Source: Eubacterium sp. (GTDB taxonomy: Bacteria > Bacillota > Clostridia > Peptostreptococcales > Anaerovoracaceae). From it: a stretch of DNA of 56,324 bases. Shown in pieces: positions 42,889-51,932 of the stretch. The stretch spans positions 1 to 56,324 of the forward strand of contig JAETRU010000018.1 in assembly GCA_021769965.1 (NCBI GenBank), written 5' to 3'. The notes below the pieces were generated by a model. The model saw nothing but the letters and a program-made list of their open reading frames with translations. It was not told where the DNA came from and ran no database searches. Position 1 is the stretch's first letter. Each line of letters opens with the position of its first letter. Both the position numbers and the translations under genes were made by a program.

Positions 42889-44808
42889 TTATAATAAATT
42901 CTTCTTATATCTGATATACAGGTCGCTCAGCTCGTTGGTCTTTCTCTGGATCTCCAGCTGCAGATCTGACGCCAGACCGTACTCGCCTTCATCGAGTGCT
43001 GCCTTGGCTCTGGTGAGCAGACACTTTTCTGTGATCGTGTCCTTGGCTATCTCGTGTCTGATCCTGTCGATCTCCAGCCAGTTTTTAATATCGTAATCAG
43101 AAAAGTCATCCTGAGAATGAGCCTTCTTGCAGCTTCTGATGAAATCCATGGTCTGTGGAATGATCCTGTCGTGAAGCTCTGTCTTCCACTGTGACAGGGT
43201 CTGCTCATGATAAGACGCCAGCACGATGTCCTGCATGACGCCGCCTTCCTTAAAGATCTTCAGTTTCTCCGGGTACTTATCAAAAGCGGTCAGGTTTTCC
43301 CATACCGTAGCCGGAGCCTTGCCGAAGAGGTGCTCCCGCTCCTCCTCTGTGAAATCCTCAAAGACGTCGTCTTCACTGCGGTATTCCCGTTCTGTTTCCA
43401 GATAGAAGTCCGCTTCTCCGCGCTTCTTGGACAGAGATCTCTCCAGCTCGGCAGGTGTTTTGCCCGCCGCCAGCACAGCTTTGATGCCGTCCAGAATAGC
43501 CAGATAAGACGCCGCAATGACCAGATATGTATTGCTCTTCGGGTTAGGCGCTCTCAGCTCAAAGCGGGTAGACATCGGGCTTTTCGGATCTCTGATCAGC
43601 CCTACCAGCACGGTCCTGTTTCTGGACGGTTCATCCACCGCTCTGCCAAGAGAGGTCACGATGCACACCGGCGCTTCGTAGCCCGGCTTCAAACGGTTGA
43701 AAGAATCGTTGGAGGAGCTGACAAAGGGATTGATGACCTCGTAGTTTTTCAGGATGCCCATCAAAGCGCCGTAGCCCAGCGGATTCATAAAGTCCTTCTT
43801 AAAATCTGCCGGGGCAAAGAGGCTGACCATCTTTCCGTTTTTCAGCTTCGCGGCCAGCCCCAGATGGGTGTGCTCGCCGCTTCCCGCCACGCCTTCAAAC
43901 GGCTTGGCCATAAAGGTCACGTCCAGTCCGTACCCGGTGAAGATATCTCTCACCACATACTTGACCTGATTTTCATTATCAGCCGCCTGCATAGCGTCCG
44001 CGTATTTCCAGTCGATCTCCAGCTGCTCCATAACGTGGTCGTAATGGCCGGTATTTCCCATTCTGGCTTTGACGCCGCCGACTTCCTTGTGTCCCATTTC
44101 CACTTCAAAGCCGTATTTGTCCAGGATCATCAGGGTCTCTTCCAGAGCAGTCCGCACTTCGCCGTAGGTTCTCTTCCAATACTGTTCTTTCAGCACCTGT
44201 GCTGTAAACAGCTGCTCCCGGTCGCCTTTGTCATCCGGCGTCTTGACCCAGAATTCCAGCTCGGTGGCGCTGGTGATGACCAGATCCTCGATCTCATCGG
44301 CGCTGTCGATCCCTTTGATATATTCAAAGACATACGGATTGGCCCTGAGCTGCTGGATCAGTTCCTCCTTGAAACAGCGCAGCGCGTCTCTGAGGATAAC
44401 TCTGGAGCCCACCTCGAAATTATCGTTATGGACCAGGAAGGAAGGAATCCGCAGGGTGCCTGTCGGCAATCCTGTTCTATAGCTGATATTGCGGAAGTTA
44501 TAGTCAACATACCAGTGGACGCCCAGATCCGGGATAATGTCCACCTTGGCATTGTTCAGTTCTGCGATCTTCGGCAGAGCAACGCTGGATCCATCGGTCT
44601 GAACACCACAGGACAGCACCTTGTCGATATCATCTAAAAAGGACCTGACTGGAATTTTTTCATCCGTATCGTGTCCGCCGATGTCGATACCGACCAGAGA
44701 TACGAACTGGACCTCCGGATGTTCCTCTAAAATAGCCTTGATTTCTTCGGCAGAATGCTTGTCTGCCGGAATTCTGAACAACATTTTGTCTAAATCGTAG
44801 TCCAGCAT
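42889..44808 (-). CDS. glnA: Glutamine synthetase, long clostridial form
   Basis: A 639-residue enzyme that makes glutamine from glutamate, ammonia and ATP. The catalytic core is type-I-like: EQLEIDWKYADAMQAADN, FMAKPFEGVAGSGEHTHLGLAAK (metal and ammonia site) and MSTRFELRAPNPKSNTYL. About 170 extra residues at the C-terminus are helical and charged and end with a coiled-coil-like stretch; such extensions occur in clostridial forms. The ATG at 44808 follows AAAGGAGGG; an upstream in-frame start 26 codons earlier is unsupported. Confidence 0.88.
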   Translation of the reverse strand: MLDYDLDKMLFRIPADKHSAEEIKAILEEHPEVQFVSLVGIDIGGHDTDEKIPVRSFLDDIDKVLSCGVQTDGSSVALPKIAELNNAKVDIIPDLGVHWYVDYNFRNISYRTGLPTGTLRIPSFLVHNDNFEVGSRVILRDALRCFKEELIQQLRANPYVFEYIKGIDSADEIEDLVITSATELEFWVKTPDDKGDREQLFTAQVLKEQYWKRTYGEVRTALEETLMILDKYGFEVEMGHKEVGGVKARMGNTGHYDHVMEQLEIDWKYADAMQAADNENQVKYVVRDIFTGYGLDVTFMAKPFEGVAGSGEHTHLGLAAKLKNGKMVSLFAPADFKKDFMNPLGYGALMGILKNYEVINPFVSSSNDSFNRLKPGYEAPVCIVTSLGRAVDEPSRNRTVLVGLIRDPKSPMSTRFELRAPNPKSNTYLVIAASYLAILDGIKAVLAAGKTPAELERSLSKKRGEADFYLETEREYRSEDDVFEDFTEEEREHLFGKAPATVWENLTAFDKYPEKLKIFKEGGVMQDIVLASYHEQTLSQWKTELHDRIIPQTMDFIRSCKKAHSQDDFSDYDIKNWLEIDRIRHEIAKDTITEKCLLTRAKAALDEGEYGLASDLQLEIQRKTNELSDLYIRYKKNLL

Positions 44809-44850
44809 ATTGCCCTCCTTTGCATGTTTTTTCTCTATCAGTTTAACGGG

Positions 44851-44888
44851 TTTTGGGACATTGCAGTAACCTCGCGAATGTCCCAAAA
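44851..44888. promoter_or_regulatory. Inverted repeat between UPF0182 and glutamine synthetase genes
   Basis: A perfect 12-bp inverted repeat TTTTGGGACATT / AATGTCCCAAAA with a 14-base centre. It could be a terminator for the UPF0182 gene, although only a weak T run follows, or an operator for glnA. No clear sigma-A promoter for glnA is seen in the gap. Confidence 0.45.
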
Positions 44889-44922
44889 ATCCATTTGTTT
44901 ATTCAGTTCATATCGTTTTCGA

Positions 44923-47805
44923 TCAGCTCAGCTTTTTCAGCGCGTCTTCCAGCTCCTGCATGTACTCTCCGTACTTGGCCCAGTCGCCGTTCTTCAGGGC
45001 TGACTGCGCGTTATCATATGCCTTGGACGCTTTCTGGATCAGGTCAGAGGTCGTCTCAGCGCCGCCTTCCTGACCTTCGCCGCCGCTGGCAGGCGGTTTT
45101 TGATCGTTGCCGCTGGTACCGTCGCCGAACAGAGCGTTCAGCGCTTCGTCCAGGGTCGCCTCATACGCGATCTTATCGTCATAGGCGACGATGACCCGCT
45201 TCACCTCCGGGATCGCGGAGTTCTCCGCTTCCAGATAAACAGGCTCTACATACAGCAGTGAAGACTCGATCGGAATAACGAAGAGATTTCCTCTCTTGTA
45301 GGAAGAACCCTTGGAACTCCACAGGGTGAAGTCACTGGATATCTCCGTGTTCTGGTTGATCTGGGCTTCGATCTGCATCGGTCCGTAGATGGTCTTGCTC
45401 TTCGGGAACTGATACAGGATCAGCTCGCCGTAACGGTCTCCGTCATTTCTTGCCACCATCAGAGCTGTCATATTCTGCTTGGATTTCGGCGTATACGGGA
45501 TAGAATTGATAAATTCCGCGTCCTTCTCGCCCGGAAGCTTCGCTACATAATAGTTCGGCTCCATGACCTGCTGATCCTTGCCGTAGATCTCGTTGGCGAT
45601 ATCCCAGACGTCCTCGTTCTGATAGAATACTTTCACGTCTTCCATGTGGTAACGGCTGTAGACATTGGCCTGGATCTGGAACAGCGTGTTCGGATATCTG
45701 ATATGCGCCTGCAGGCTCTCCGGCATCTGATCCAGAGACTTGAACAGCTTCGGATAGATCTTCTGATAGGTCATGGCGATCGGATCGTTCTCATCCACTA
45801 CATAGAAGCTGGTATCGCCGTTGTACGCATCTACCACTACCTTCACGGAGTTTCTGATGTAGTTGGTGCCGCCGATCTTTCCGGCATACGGCTCAGAGTA
45901 TGGATAATAGGAACTGGTGGTATAAGCGTCCATCATCCAGTAGACCTTACCGTCAACAACTACGGTATACGGATCGTTCTCGTAGCTGAGATACGGCATG
46001 ATCCTCTGCACTCTGTCCACAACATTTCTGTTGATGATGATCTTGGAATCGCTCTTGATATTGGAGGATACCAGGATCTTCATGCTGCGTTCTCTGATGG
46101 AGAAGAGGATCCTGTTAAACAGGTTCATCTTGATTCCCGCCGTACCTTCGTACTGGGTATACTTATTGGAACTGCCCTCAGGATAGTCGAATTCATCCTC
46201 GCTGGTGTTTACCATGATGTAGTCGTTGGAAAGCTCGCCGAAGTAGATCTCCGGACGATCCACTTTGATCTCATCCACTGTGGATTCAGGCGGAATATTC
46301 TTGATCAGCACATCAGGCTGTCCGCTGGCGGTCACGGAGTCTACTCTTGACAGAGTGATACCGTAGCCGTGGGTATACTTCAGATGCTTGTTCAGCCATG
46401 TCTGATTGATCTTCTCTTCGTCGATCTCTCTTGTTGAAAGATAGGTCTGTGTCAGCTCGCCGTTGACCATGTATCTGTCTACGTCTACGTCGTTGAACTT
46501 ATAGTACTGACGGATACTCTGGGTCTGGTTGTAGAACGTGTTGACCGGCTGATAGTCGTTGATACGGATATTGTTGATCGTCTCCGGATTGGCCTGAATA
46601 TCTTCACTGCTCAGGTTGTTATCAGCCGCAAAGGATTTCTCCTCCACATCGTTAAGCTGATACGCGTACTGCGTATATTCGATATTGCTCTTCAGATATT
46701 TTGACTCTTTGTTGATCTCGTCAGGAGATACGATAAAGCTCTGTACCAGGTAGCTTGCGCCGATGCCCACAGCGCCGATAACGATCATGATCACCGGAAT
46801 GGTCAGGATCTTCTTAAACTGCTTCTTTCTGATATGGTGCACGACAGTCACCGCTCCCAGAAGAGCCAGTACCGCCAGCACTCTGTAAACCCACAGAGTA
46901 ATATTGACATCGGTAAAACCTGCGCCGTATACAGCTCCCGTATGGGCGTGGAGCAGATCAAACTGCTTCAGAACGAAGTTCAGCGCGATCATGACAAAGA
47001 AGATGACGCCCAGCAGGGACAGCTGTCCGCTGGCGATCCCCATCAGCTGTTTGAAATTATTGTCATCCAGCTGTTTTTTCTTCTTCGGCGGAGCCTGAGA
47101 AGGTCCTTTCTTTCCGAACGCGCCGAAGATCTTATCGAACGGATTGTTTCCGCCGATACCCTCGAACGGATTTCCGCCGCCGGTATATCTGTCCTCTTCA
47201 TCACCATAATAAGTGGTCTCAGACGCGTCCTCATCATCGTGTTCGAAGATGTCAGGACTGTGCATGGTCAGCAGAATGGTATAGTAGACCACGGTAACGA
47301 TGATCAGAAGCAGTACTACGCCGATAAACATCTCGTTCAGCTGCTTCAGGAAATCCAGTTTAAAAATGTAAAACGAAATATCCAGATTAAAGATCGGATC
47401 CTTGATATCAAAGTCCGTCGCATTGGCATACTGCAGGATCTCGAACCACAGGTTGGTCACGGCGTAGAACGCGGTCACCAGGCCGAACACCAGTGAAATG
47501 ATCACTGTATAGCGGTTCAGCTTCTTCATGTCTGTCGCCTCGTGGGAAGCGATCTTGGCAAAATAGCCTTTTTTCAGTCGTCTCAGGTACAGATTGACCA
47601 GAAATGACAGGATAACGAACACAGGTATTCCTACCTTCAGCTCGGTAAACAGCTGTTTAAAGAATACGCTGACATATCCCATTTCCTTGAACCATAGCCA
47701 GTCCGTGATGAAGTTGATCAATAGTAAGAATAATCCTAAGATGATAACGATAAACAACACGATCACGCTAAGGCGTCTCTGCCCTTTTGCATTGCTGTTA
47801 CTCAA
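44923..47805 (-). CDS. UPF0182-family membrane protein
   Basis: A 960-residue protein with seven or so N-terminal transmembrane segments (residues 1-360) followed by a large domain presumably outside the membrane, and a Gly/Gln-rich linker before a short C-terminal helical region with AYDNAQSALKNGDWAKYGEYMQELEDAL. This matches UPF0182, a widespread family of unknown function in Gram-positives and cyanobacteria. The start codon is TTG, five bases after AGGAGGAG; no in-frame ATG is nearby. It is the third gene of an operon with a zinc-ribbon protein and a small membrane protein. Confidence 0.88.
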   Translation of the reverse strand: MSNSNAKGQRRLSVIVLFIVIILGLFLLLINFITDWLWFKEMGYVSVFFKQLFTELKVGIPVFVILSFLVNLYLRRLKKGYFAKIASHEATDMKKLNRYTVIISLVFGLVTAFYAVTNLWFEILQYANATDFDIKDPIFNLDISFYIFKLDFLKQLNEMFIGVVLLLIIVTVVYYTILLTMHSPDIFEHDDEDASETTYYGDEEDRYTGGGNPFEGIGGNNPFDKIFGAFGKKGPSQAPPKKKKQLDDNNFKQLMGIASGQLSLLGVIFFVMIALNFVLKQFDLLHAHTGAVYGAGFTDVNITLWVYRVLAVLALLGAVTVVHHIRKKQFKKILTIPVIMIVIGAVGIGASYLVQSFIVSPDEINKESKYLKSNIEYTQYAYQLNDVEEKSFAADNNLSSEDIQANPETINNIRINDYQPVNTFYNQTQSIRQYYKFNDVDVDRYMVNGELTQTYLSTREIDEEKINQTWLNKHLKYTHGYGITLSRVDSVTASGQPDVLIKNIPPESTVDEIKVDRPEIYFGELSNDYIMVNTSEDEFDYPEGSSNKYTQYEGTAGIKMNLFNRILFSIRERSMKILVSSNIKSDSKIIINRNVVDRVQRIMPYLSYENDPYTVVVDGKVYWMMDAYTTSSYYPYSEPYAGKIGGTNYIRNSVKVVVDAYNGDTSFYVVDENDPIAMTYQKIYPKLFKSLDQMPESLQAHIRYPNTLFQIQANVYSRYHMEDVKVFYQNEDVWDIANEIYGKDQQVMEPNYYVAKLPGEKDAEFINSIPYTPKSKQNMTALMVARNDGDRYGELILYQFPKSKTIYGPMQIEAQINQNTEISSDFTLWSSKGSSYKRGNLFVIPIESSLLYVEPVYLEAENSAIPEVKRVIVAYDDKIAYEATLDEALNALFGDGTSGNDQKPPASGGEGQEGGAETTSDLIQKASKAYDNAQSALKNGDWAKYGEYMQELEDALKKLS

Positions 47806-47816
47806 TTTTTCTCCTC

Positions 47817-49448
47817 CTAAATTTTCTTGACGGCTACGATCTTCATAGCCTTTTCATCCGGCTCCACATACACCACATGCTCTTCCTGTTTTTCCTTCTT
47901 CTTGCTGTCTACAATAGTAACAGATGTCCGCACGTAAAAGCCGGTGCTCCCCACCCGGATCTCTCCAATAGCGAGGCGGTTCATGCCGTATTCCAGATCC
48001 TCGTCTCCTTCCAGAGCTTCGATCTCCTCGTAGAAGTCCGAGGTTTCGTCGATGACTTTCAGAACCTCTTTGTTTTTTCCATTTATTTTATCTATCCAGG
48101 ATGAATAGTACTGGACCAGCGTACCGACCAGTTCCTGGCCGTAGGTCACATCGACGCCGTCTTCGGTATACCACGGTTTGTCATCAAAGGTATAGGCGTT
48201 GCCGAAATCTTCGAATCCGTAGTCTTCTCCGTCGGCAAAGGTCAGCGTCTGATCTTCCTCAATCAAAGCGATATTTTTTCCCTGATCCTTCTGGGCGCTG
48301 ATCAAAGCGGCCAGAGGGGATTCCTGTTCCTGCGGCTCATCAGCCGGCTGGCTGTCTTCACTGCCGTCATCAGCGCGGAACAGATCCATAACGGTCCCAT
48401 AAGCTTTGTTGATGGTCTTTGCCGCCTCTGAATCCGGAGCAAAGTACTGGATACCGATCACTGCCAGTTCCGCCGCTACCAGGATGCATAATATTATGGC
48501 GATAACCTTCAGGGCTTTCCCTTTCTTAGGGCTTTCATCAGGATCATCATCGCCAAACACGTCATCAAAGGTAAGCTTATGCGTTTCTTCGCTGGGGGGC
48601 CGAACCTCGCTCTTCGCGGCAGGTTCCGCACCTTTCACCTCTTTCGCGGCAGGTTCCGCTTCCAATGATTCTGCAGCAGCTGCCATAACGCCCTTCGGCG
48701 CCTGTGACAGCACTACCCCCACAAACTCCAGGGCCACTTCTTCTTTTTCTTTACAGGGGGGATTCTCCGGCTGGCTGCCGGCCTCCTGTGCGTCGGACGC
48801 ACTGTCCTGCCCCGGCTCTGACTTTTCAAGCAGATCACTTATGACCTGCTCCGGGCTGCGTTCATCTCCCGCGCCCGCTGCCGGCGGCTCTTCTTCCGGT
48901 TCCTCACCGGTCTTCAGTTTCTCATACTCTCTGTCCAGCATAGCCTGCAGAGCTTCATTTTTCTTATTATACGTATAGAATTCTGTTCTGGTCTCTTTAT
49001 GTCCGAGGATCCTGGTCGGTTCCTCGTTATCTGCCGCCTTGCCCTCATCCAGGCTTCCCATATCGGCAAAGAGAGCTTCTTCCAGAGATTCTCCTTCCTC
49101 CGTGCCGTCTTCAGCCTCTGCTTCTTCTGCCCGCGGCGCAGTCTCTGATTTTGGTTTTCCATAAAGGTCCTGACGTTTCTCCTCTAAGACGGAAGACCAG
49201 TTAAAGTCCACGTCCTCTGTCTTTTTCCGGGCTGTCGGGTAGCCTTCCAGATCCCAGTTAAATTCTTCTATATGAAATTTCCTCTTTGGCCGTTCCTCAG
49301 GCTGCGGCGCCGCCCGGTTCAGTGGAGCCTCCTTCTGCGGTTCTTCCATCCGGAAGGCCGGTACGAAATCCTCTGTGACTCTGGTACCGCAGTTACTGCA
49401 GAACTTATCACCCTCGTCCAATAACTTGCCACATTTCTTACAATACAT
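47817..49448 (-). CDS. Zinc-ribbon membrane-anchored protein
   Basis: A 543-residue protein of unknown function. The N-terminus is a zinc ribbon (YCKKCGKLLDEGDKFCSNCG). A long acidic, Glu/Ala/Pro-rich stretch follows with two FNW motifs at residues ~60-85. One transmembrane helix (VIAIILCILVAAELAVIGI) lies near residues 315-340, and a C-terminal domain of about 190 residues follows it. The arrangement resembles zinc-ribbon proteins that place a sensor or enzyme-like domain outside the cell. Start at 49448 is set by the zinc-ribbon Met-Tyr-Cys. It is co-transcribed with UPF0182. Confidence 0.75.
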   Translation of the reverse strand: MYCKKCGKLLDEGDKFCSNCGTRVTEDFVPAFRMEEPQKEAPLNRAAPQPEERPKRKFHIEEFNWDLEGYPTARKKTEDVDFNWSSVLEEKRQDLYGKPKSETAPRAEEAEAEDGTEEGESLEEALFADMGSLDEGKAADNEEPTRILGHKETRTEFYTYNKKNEALQAMLDREYEKLKTGEEPEEEPPAAGAGDERSPEQVISDLLEKSEPGQDSASDAQEAGSQPENPPCKEKEEVALEFVGVVLSQAPKGVMAAAAESLEAEPAAKEVKGAEPAAKSEVRPPSEETHKLTFDDVFGDDDPDESPKKGKALKVIAIILCILVAAELAVIGIQYFAPDSEAAKTINKAYGTVMDLFRADDGSEDSQPADEPQEQESPLAALISAQKDQGKNIALIEEDQTLTFADGEDYGFEDFGNAYTFDDKPWYTEDGVDVTYGQELVGTLVQYYSSWIDKINGKNKEVLKVIDETSDFYEEIEALEGDEDLEYGMNRLAIGEIRVGSTGFYVRTSVTIVDSKKKEKQEEHVVYVEPDEKAMKIVAVKKI

Positions 49449-49467
49449 AAATGCCTCCTGCATGAAT

Positions 49468-49980
49468 CTATTCTCTGATCTGGTCGTTTAATTCCTCAAG
49501 TGTATAGTATTTCCCATTCTTGGACACAGCGCAGTCCCTGCTGAAATATTTCCGCACAGGCTGCGCGTCTTTCTTTTCGTCATTCTCCTGTGTCCCATCT
49601 GCCTCTTCTGCCGCCTCTGATACTTCTACAGGTTTCTGTTCCTCCTGCCCGGCGTCATCTGACGCGTGATCTGACGCATCATCATCAGGCTTCGCGGTCT
49701 CAGCCGTTTCTTCCTCCGCTTCCTGCGGGCGCGTGTCGGCACCGCCTCTGTTATCTATGTACACCACGCCTTTCTGCTTATCATTGATGCTGCTGACGGC
49801 GGTGTTGATCTGGGTCACCGTATCATTGATCTGGGAGAGCAGCTCCCGCTTTTTGCGGCCAGCGCGAACAATGCGCCCGATAAAGATGATCGCCGCTATA
49901 GCTAAAATGATGATGAAGGCGATCTCTATCTCATCCTGATATTTCCACATGAATTCTGCCAGTTTACCGAACATATTCAT
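49468..49980 (-). CDS. Small membrane-anchored coiled-coil protein
   Basis: A 170-residue protein with one N-terminal transmembrane helix (AFIIILAIAAIIFIGRIV), a short heptad-like helical segment (LLSQINDTVTQINTAVSSIND) and a long acidic, disordered middle ending in a conserved-looking C-terminal motif (KNGKYYTLEELNDQIRE). I do not recognise the family. It is the first gene of the UPF0182 operon, with its own strong promoter. ATG follows AGGAGG; a second ATG two codons later is possible. Confidence 0.7.
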   Translation of the reverse strand: MNMFGKLAEFMWKYQDEIEIAFIIILAIAAIIFIGRIVRAGRKKRELLSQINDTVTQINTAVSSINDKQKGVVYIDNRGGADTRPQEAEEETAETAKPDDDASDHASDDAGQEEQKPVEVSEAAEEADGTQENDEKKDAQPVRKYFSRDCAVSKNGKYYTLEELNDQIRE

Positions 49981-50008
49981 CCGCGTTTCCTCCTAACGTA
50001 TTCTATTT

Positions 50009-50037
50009 ATTATACAATAAATCCTTCCTCTTGGCAA
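50009..50037 (-). promoter_or_regulatory. Promoter of the UPF0182 operon
   Basis: On the minus strand TTGCCA (50032-50037), 17 bases, TATAAT (50009-50014), about 29 bases before the ATG. Confidence 0.78.
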
Positions 50038-50100
50038 ATCGAAATGGCTGTTTTTTGTGGTTTTTGTGAAATTCCAGGGTAAAAATCGGAGAAAAGTTCC

Positions 50101-50125
50101 AAGAAAAAAGAGCCGATCCCGGCTC
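50101..50125 (-). terminator. Terminator of the Lys/Asn-rich small gene
   Basis: GAGCCG-GGAT-CGGCTC on the minus strand, directly followed by TTTTTT. It lies 54 bases beyond the small ORF and just before the promoter of the next operon. Confidence 0.8.
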
Positions 50126-50178
50126 CCGTTGTCAGCTCTTTCCTCTCTTCGTGCTGGAACACGTACGATTTACATGCT

Positions 50179-50301
50179 TTAGTACTCGTTCTTTTCGGTC
50201 TTGTTCCAGTTATTTGCCTTGTCACAGTCCTTCTGGCTGTTCTTCTTGCTGTTGTTCTGCTTGTTCTTGCTCTGGTTTTTCTGGTTGTTTTTCTTATCCA
50301 T
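50179..50301 (-). CDS. Very small Lys/Asn/Gln-rich protein (40 residues)
   Basis: A 40-codon ORF, starting MDKKNNQKNQ and ending NKTEKNEY, preceded by a perfect AGGAGG eight bases before the ATG and followed by its own terminator. It is extremely polar: about half the residues are Lys or Asn, with one Cys and one Trp. No hydrophobic segment or known domain is seen. The composition recalls small acid-soluble or nucleic-acid-binding peptides of Firmicutes, but no family is assigned. Signals for translation and termination make it a real gene rather than chance. Confidence 0.7.
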   Translation of the reverse strand: MDKKNNQKNQSKNKQNNSKKNSQKDCDKANNWNKTEKNEY

Positions 50302-50401
50302 TTTTCATCCCTCCTCGCATAAGTATTGTGTGCAGAGACGCGGGAAATATAATTGGAAAAAGTTGAAGGCAGCTGCGGTCACTATACACAGTTTTCTTCC
50401 A

Positions 50402-50430
50402 TTTACTTTTTTACCGGGGTGTACTACAAT
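50402..50430 (+). promoter_or_regulatory. Promoter of the AEC transporter gene
   Basis: TTTACT (50402-50407), 17 bases, TACAAT (50425-50430) with TG upstream of the -10 box, 40 bases before the ATG. Confidence 0.55.
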
Positions 50431-50469
50431 AGAAAGAAGATATTTTAGAAAAGGACAGACTGACAGATT

Positions 50470-51441
50470 ATGCTGAACAACTTACTATTTTGCCTCAACG
50501 CGACGATCCCCGTTTTTTTGCTGATGATCCTGGGACTGCTCTTCATGAAGCTGCATATTTTTGACGATATCTTTGTAAAAAAGCTGAACGCTTTTGTATT
50601 TAAGGTCGCCCTGCCGGTGCTGGTGTTCTACGATCTGTGCAAGGAGGATTTCTACGCGGTTTGGGACACCAGATACGTGCTTTTCTGCTTCTTTGCCACT
50701 CTGCTGTCCATCGGGCTGACTGTAGCCATATCTTTCACACTGCGGGACAAGTCTGTTCAGGGAGAGTTTATTCAGGTGGCTTACCGGAGCAGCGCCGCTA
50801 TCATGGGCGTGGCTCTGGTACAGAATCTCTACGGGGACTCCGGCATGACCCCGCTGATGATCGTCGGCTCCGTGCCCCTTTACAATATCTTCGCCGTCAT
50901 CGTGCTGTCAGTCTTCCAGCCGCAGACCGGTCCGCAGAGCTGCCAGCGCAGCCATAATTCTGCCCGCGGGCAGCTGGCAGCCACAGCAAAAGGCATCGTG
51001 ACCAATCCGATCCTGATCGGCGTGCTTGCCGGCCTGGTCTGGTCCCTGCTGCAGATCCCCCTGCCCCCTGTCGCAGACAAGACGCTGGAAAGCGTGGCCT
51101 GGGTCGCCACCCCGCTGGGACTCATGGCCATGGGCGCTGCTTTTGACATCAAAAAAGCCCTGTCGGGCATACGCACTGCCGGACTGGGCGCTTTTATAAA
51201 GCTGATCGGCCTCGGCTGCATCTTTCTGCCTGTCGCCGTAGCTCTGGGATTTACCGGGGACAAGCTGGCAGCCGCTCTGATCATGTGCGGATCTCCGACC
51301 ACCGTCAGCTGCTATGTCATGGCAAAGAACATGGGCCACGAAGGTACCCTGACCAGCAGCACCGTCATGCTGACCACATTCTTCAGCGCCTTCACTTTGA
51401 CCGGATGGCTGTTTCTGCTGAAAAGCCTGGGACTGCTGTAG
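50470..51441 (+). CDS. AEC-family transporter (auxin efflux carrier type)
   Basis: A 323-residue membrane protein with ten or so helices. It has the AEC-family N-terminus (ATIPVFLLMILGLLFMKLHIFDD), KLNAFVFKVALPVLVF, YRSSAAIMGVALVQNLYG and the C-terminal MCGSPTTVSCYVMAKNMG. Bacterial members export or exchange malate, malonate or amino acids. The substrate cannot be set from sequence and the gene is not in an operon. A convergent small gene begins nine bases past its stop. Confidence 0.85.
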   Translation: MLNNLLFCLNATIPVFLLMILGLLFMKLHIFDDIFVKKLNAFVFKVALPVLVFYDLCKEDFYAVWDTRYVLFCFFATLLSIGLTVAISFTLRDKSVQGEFIQVAYRSSAAIMGVALVQNLYGDSGMTPLMIVGSVPLYNIFAVIVLSVFQPQTGPQSCQRSHNSARGQLAATAKGIVTNPILIGVLAGLVWSLLQIPLPPVADKTLESVAWVATPLGLMAMGAAFDIKKALSGIRTAGLGAFIKLIGLGCIFLPVAVALGFTGDKLAAALIMCGSPTTVSCYVMAKNMGHEGTLTSSTVMLTTFFSAFTLTGWLFLLKSLGLL

Positions 51442-51449
51442 GGAATCGT

Positions 51450-51659
51450 TCAGTTTATGCCGCCCAGCGAAAGCAGCTTCAGTATCCGCCGGTAAAGATG
51501 ATCCAGCCAGCCGCCCAGCATCGACTCTTCATATGCATCACCAGTATAAAAGGATTCCCATCTGTCCAGATCATGATACATGCAGATCTGCCTGATCAAA
51601 ATGACGATAAGCAGAATGATGATCACGATCTTCAGTCCGCATCTGATCTTCTTATTCAT
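51450..51659 (-). CDS. Small single-pass membrane protein (69 residues)
   Basis: A 69-residue protein with one N-terminal transmembrane helix (LKIVIIILLIVILIRQICMY) and a basic/acidic tail. No family recognised. Its ATG overlaps the end of the preceding small gene by eight bases (ATGAATAA), with AGGAGAAG in front, so the two are translated together. It is the last gene of the secreted-protein locus downstream of the LytTR-type promoter. Membrane location and pairing would fit an immunity or accessory role, but this is speculation. Confidence 0.65.
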   Translation of the reverse strand: MNKKIRCGLKIVIIILLIVILIRQICMYHDLDRWESFYTGDAYEESMLGGWLDHLYRRILKLLSLGGIN

Positions 51660-51858
51660 CTTCTTCTCCTAACGCGTCAGACATGATATAATTTAGATCT
51701 TCCACCTGACGAACTGCTTTTTCGTGGAAAGCATCAATCGCATCCCTGGTTTTCTGCTGTTGTGACTCGATCATAAACTGCATGATCAGGATCGCGGCTA
51801 TCAGCACCGCCACCGCGATATGCCATACGTTGTCAGCTGTAATCTTATGTTTTTTCAT
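51652..51858 (-). CDS. Small single-pass membrane protein (68 residues)
   Basis: A 68-residue protein with one transmembrane helix (HIAVAVLIAAILIMQFMI) followed by a helical, charged tail (SQQQKTRDAIDAFHEKAVRQVEDL). No family recognised. GGAGG stands ten bases before the ATG. It is 74 bases downstream of the second secreted protein; an inverted repeat (51886-51920) lies in the gap and may partly end transcription. It overlaps the next small membrane gene. Confidence 0.68.
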   Translation of the reverse strand: MKKHKITADNVWHIAVAVLIAAILIMQFMIESQQQKTRDAIDAFHEKAVRQVEDLNYIMSDALGEEDE

Positions 51859-51885
51859 ATTAGCTTGCCTCCGTTAAATTAATGT

Positions 51886-51920
51886 TGCTTCATCTTGGTT
51901 TAAGAACGCAGAATGAAGCA
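51886..51920 (-). other. Inverted repeat between second secreted gene and small membrane genes
   Basis: TGCTTCAT (51886-51893) and ATGAAGCA (51913-51920) form an 8-bp stem. No long T run follows, so it is more likely a processing or attenuating hairpin than a strong terminator. Confidence 0.4.
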
Positions 51921-51932
51921 GCACAAACCTTT

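Noticed and set aside
48600-48670. Short in-frame repeat (TTCGCGGCAGGTTCCGC) in the zinc-ribbon gene
   Set aside because: A two-unit duplication inside an Ala/Glu-rich linker; ordinary low-complexity variation.
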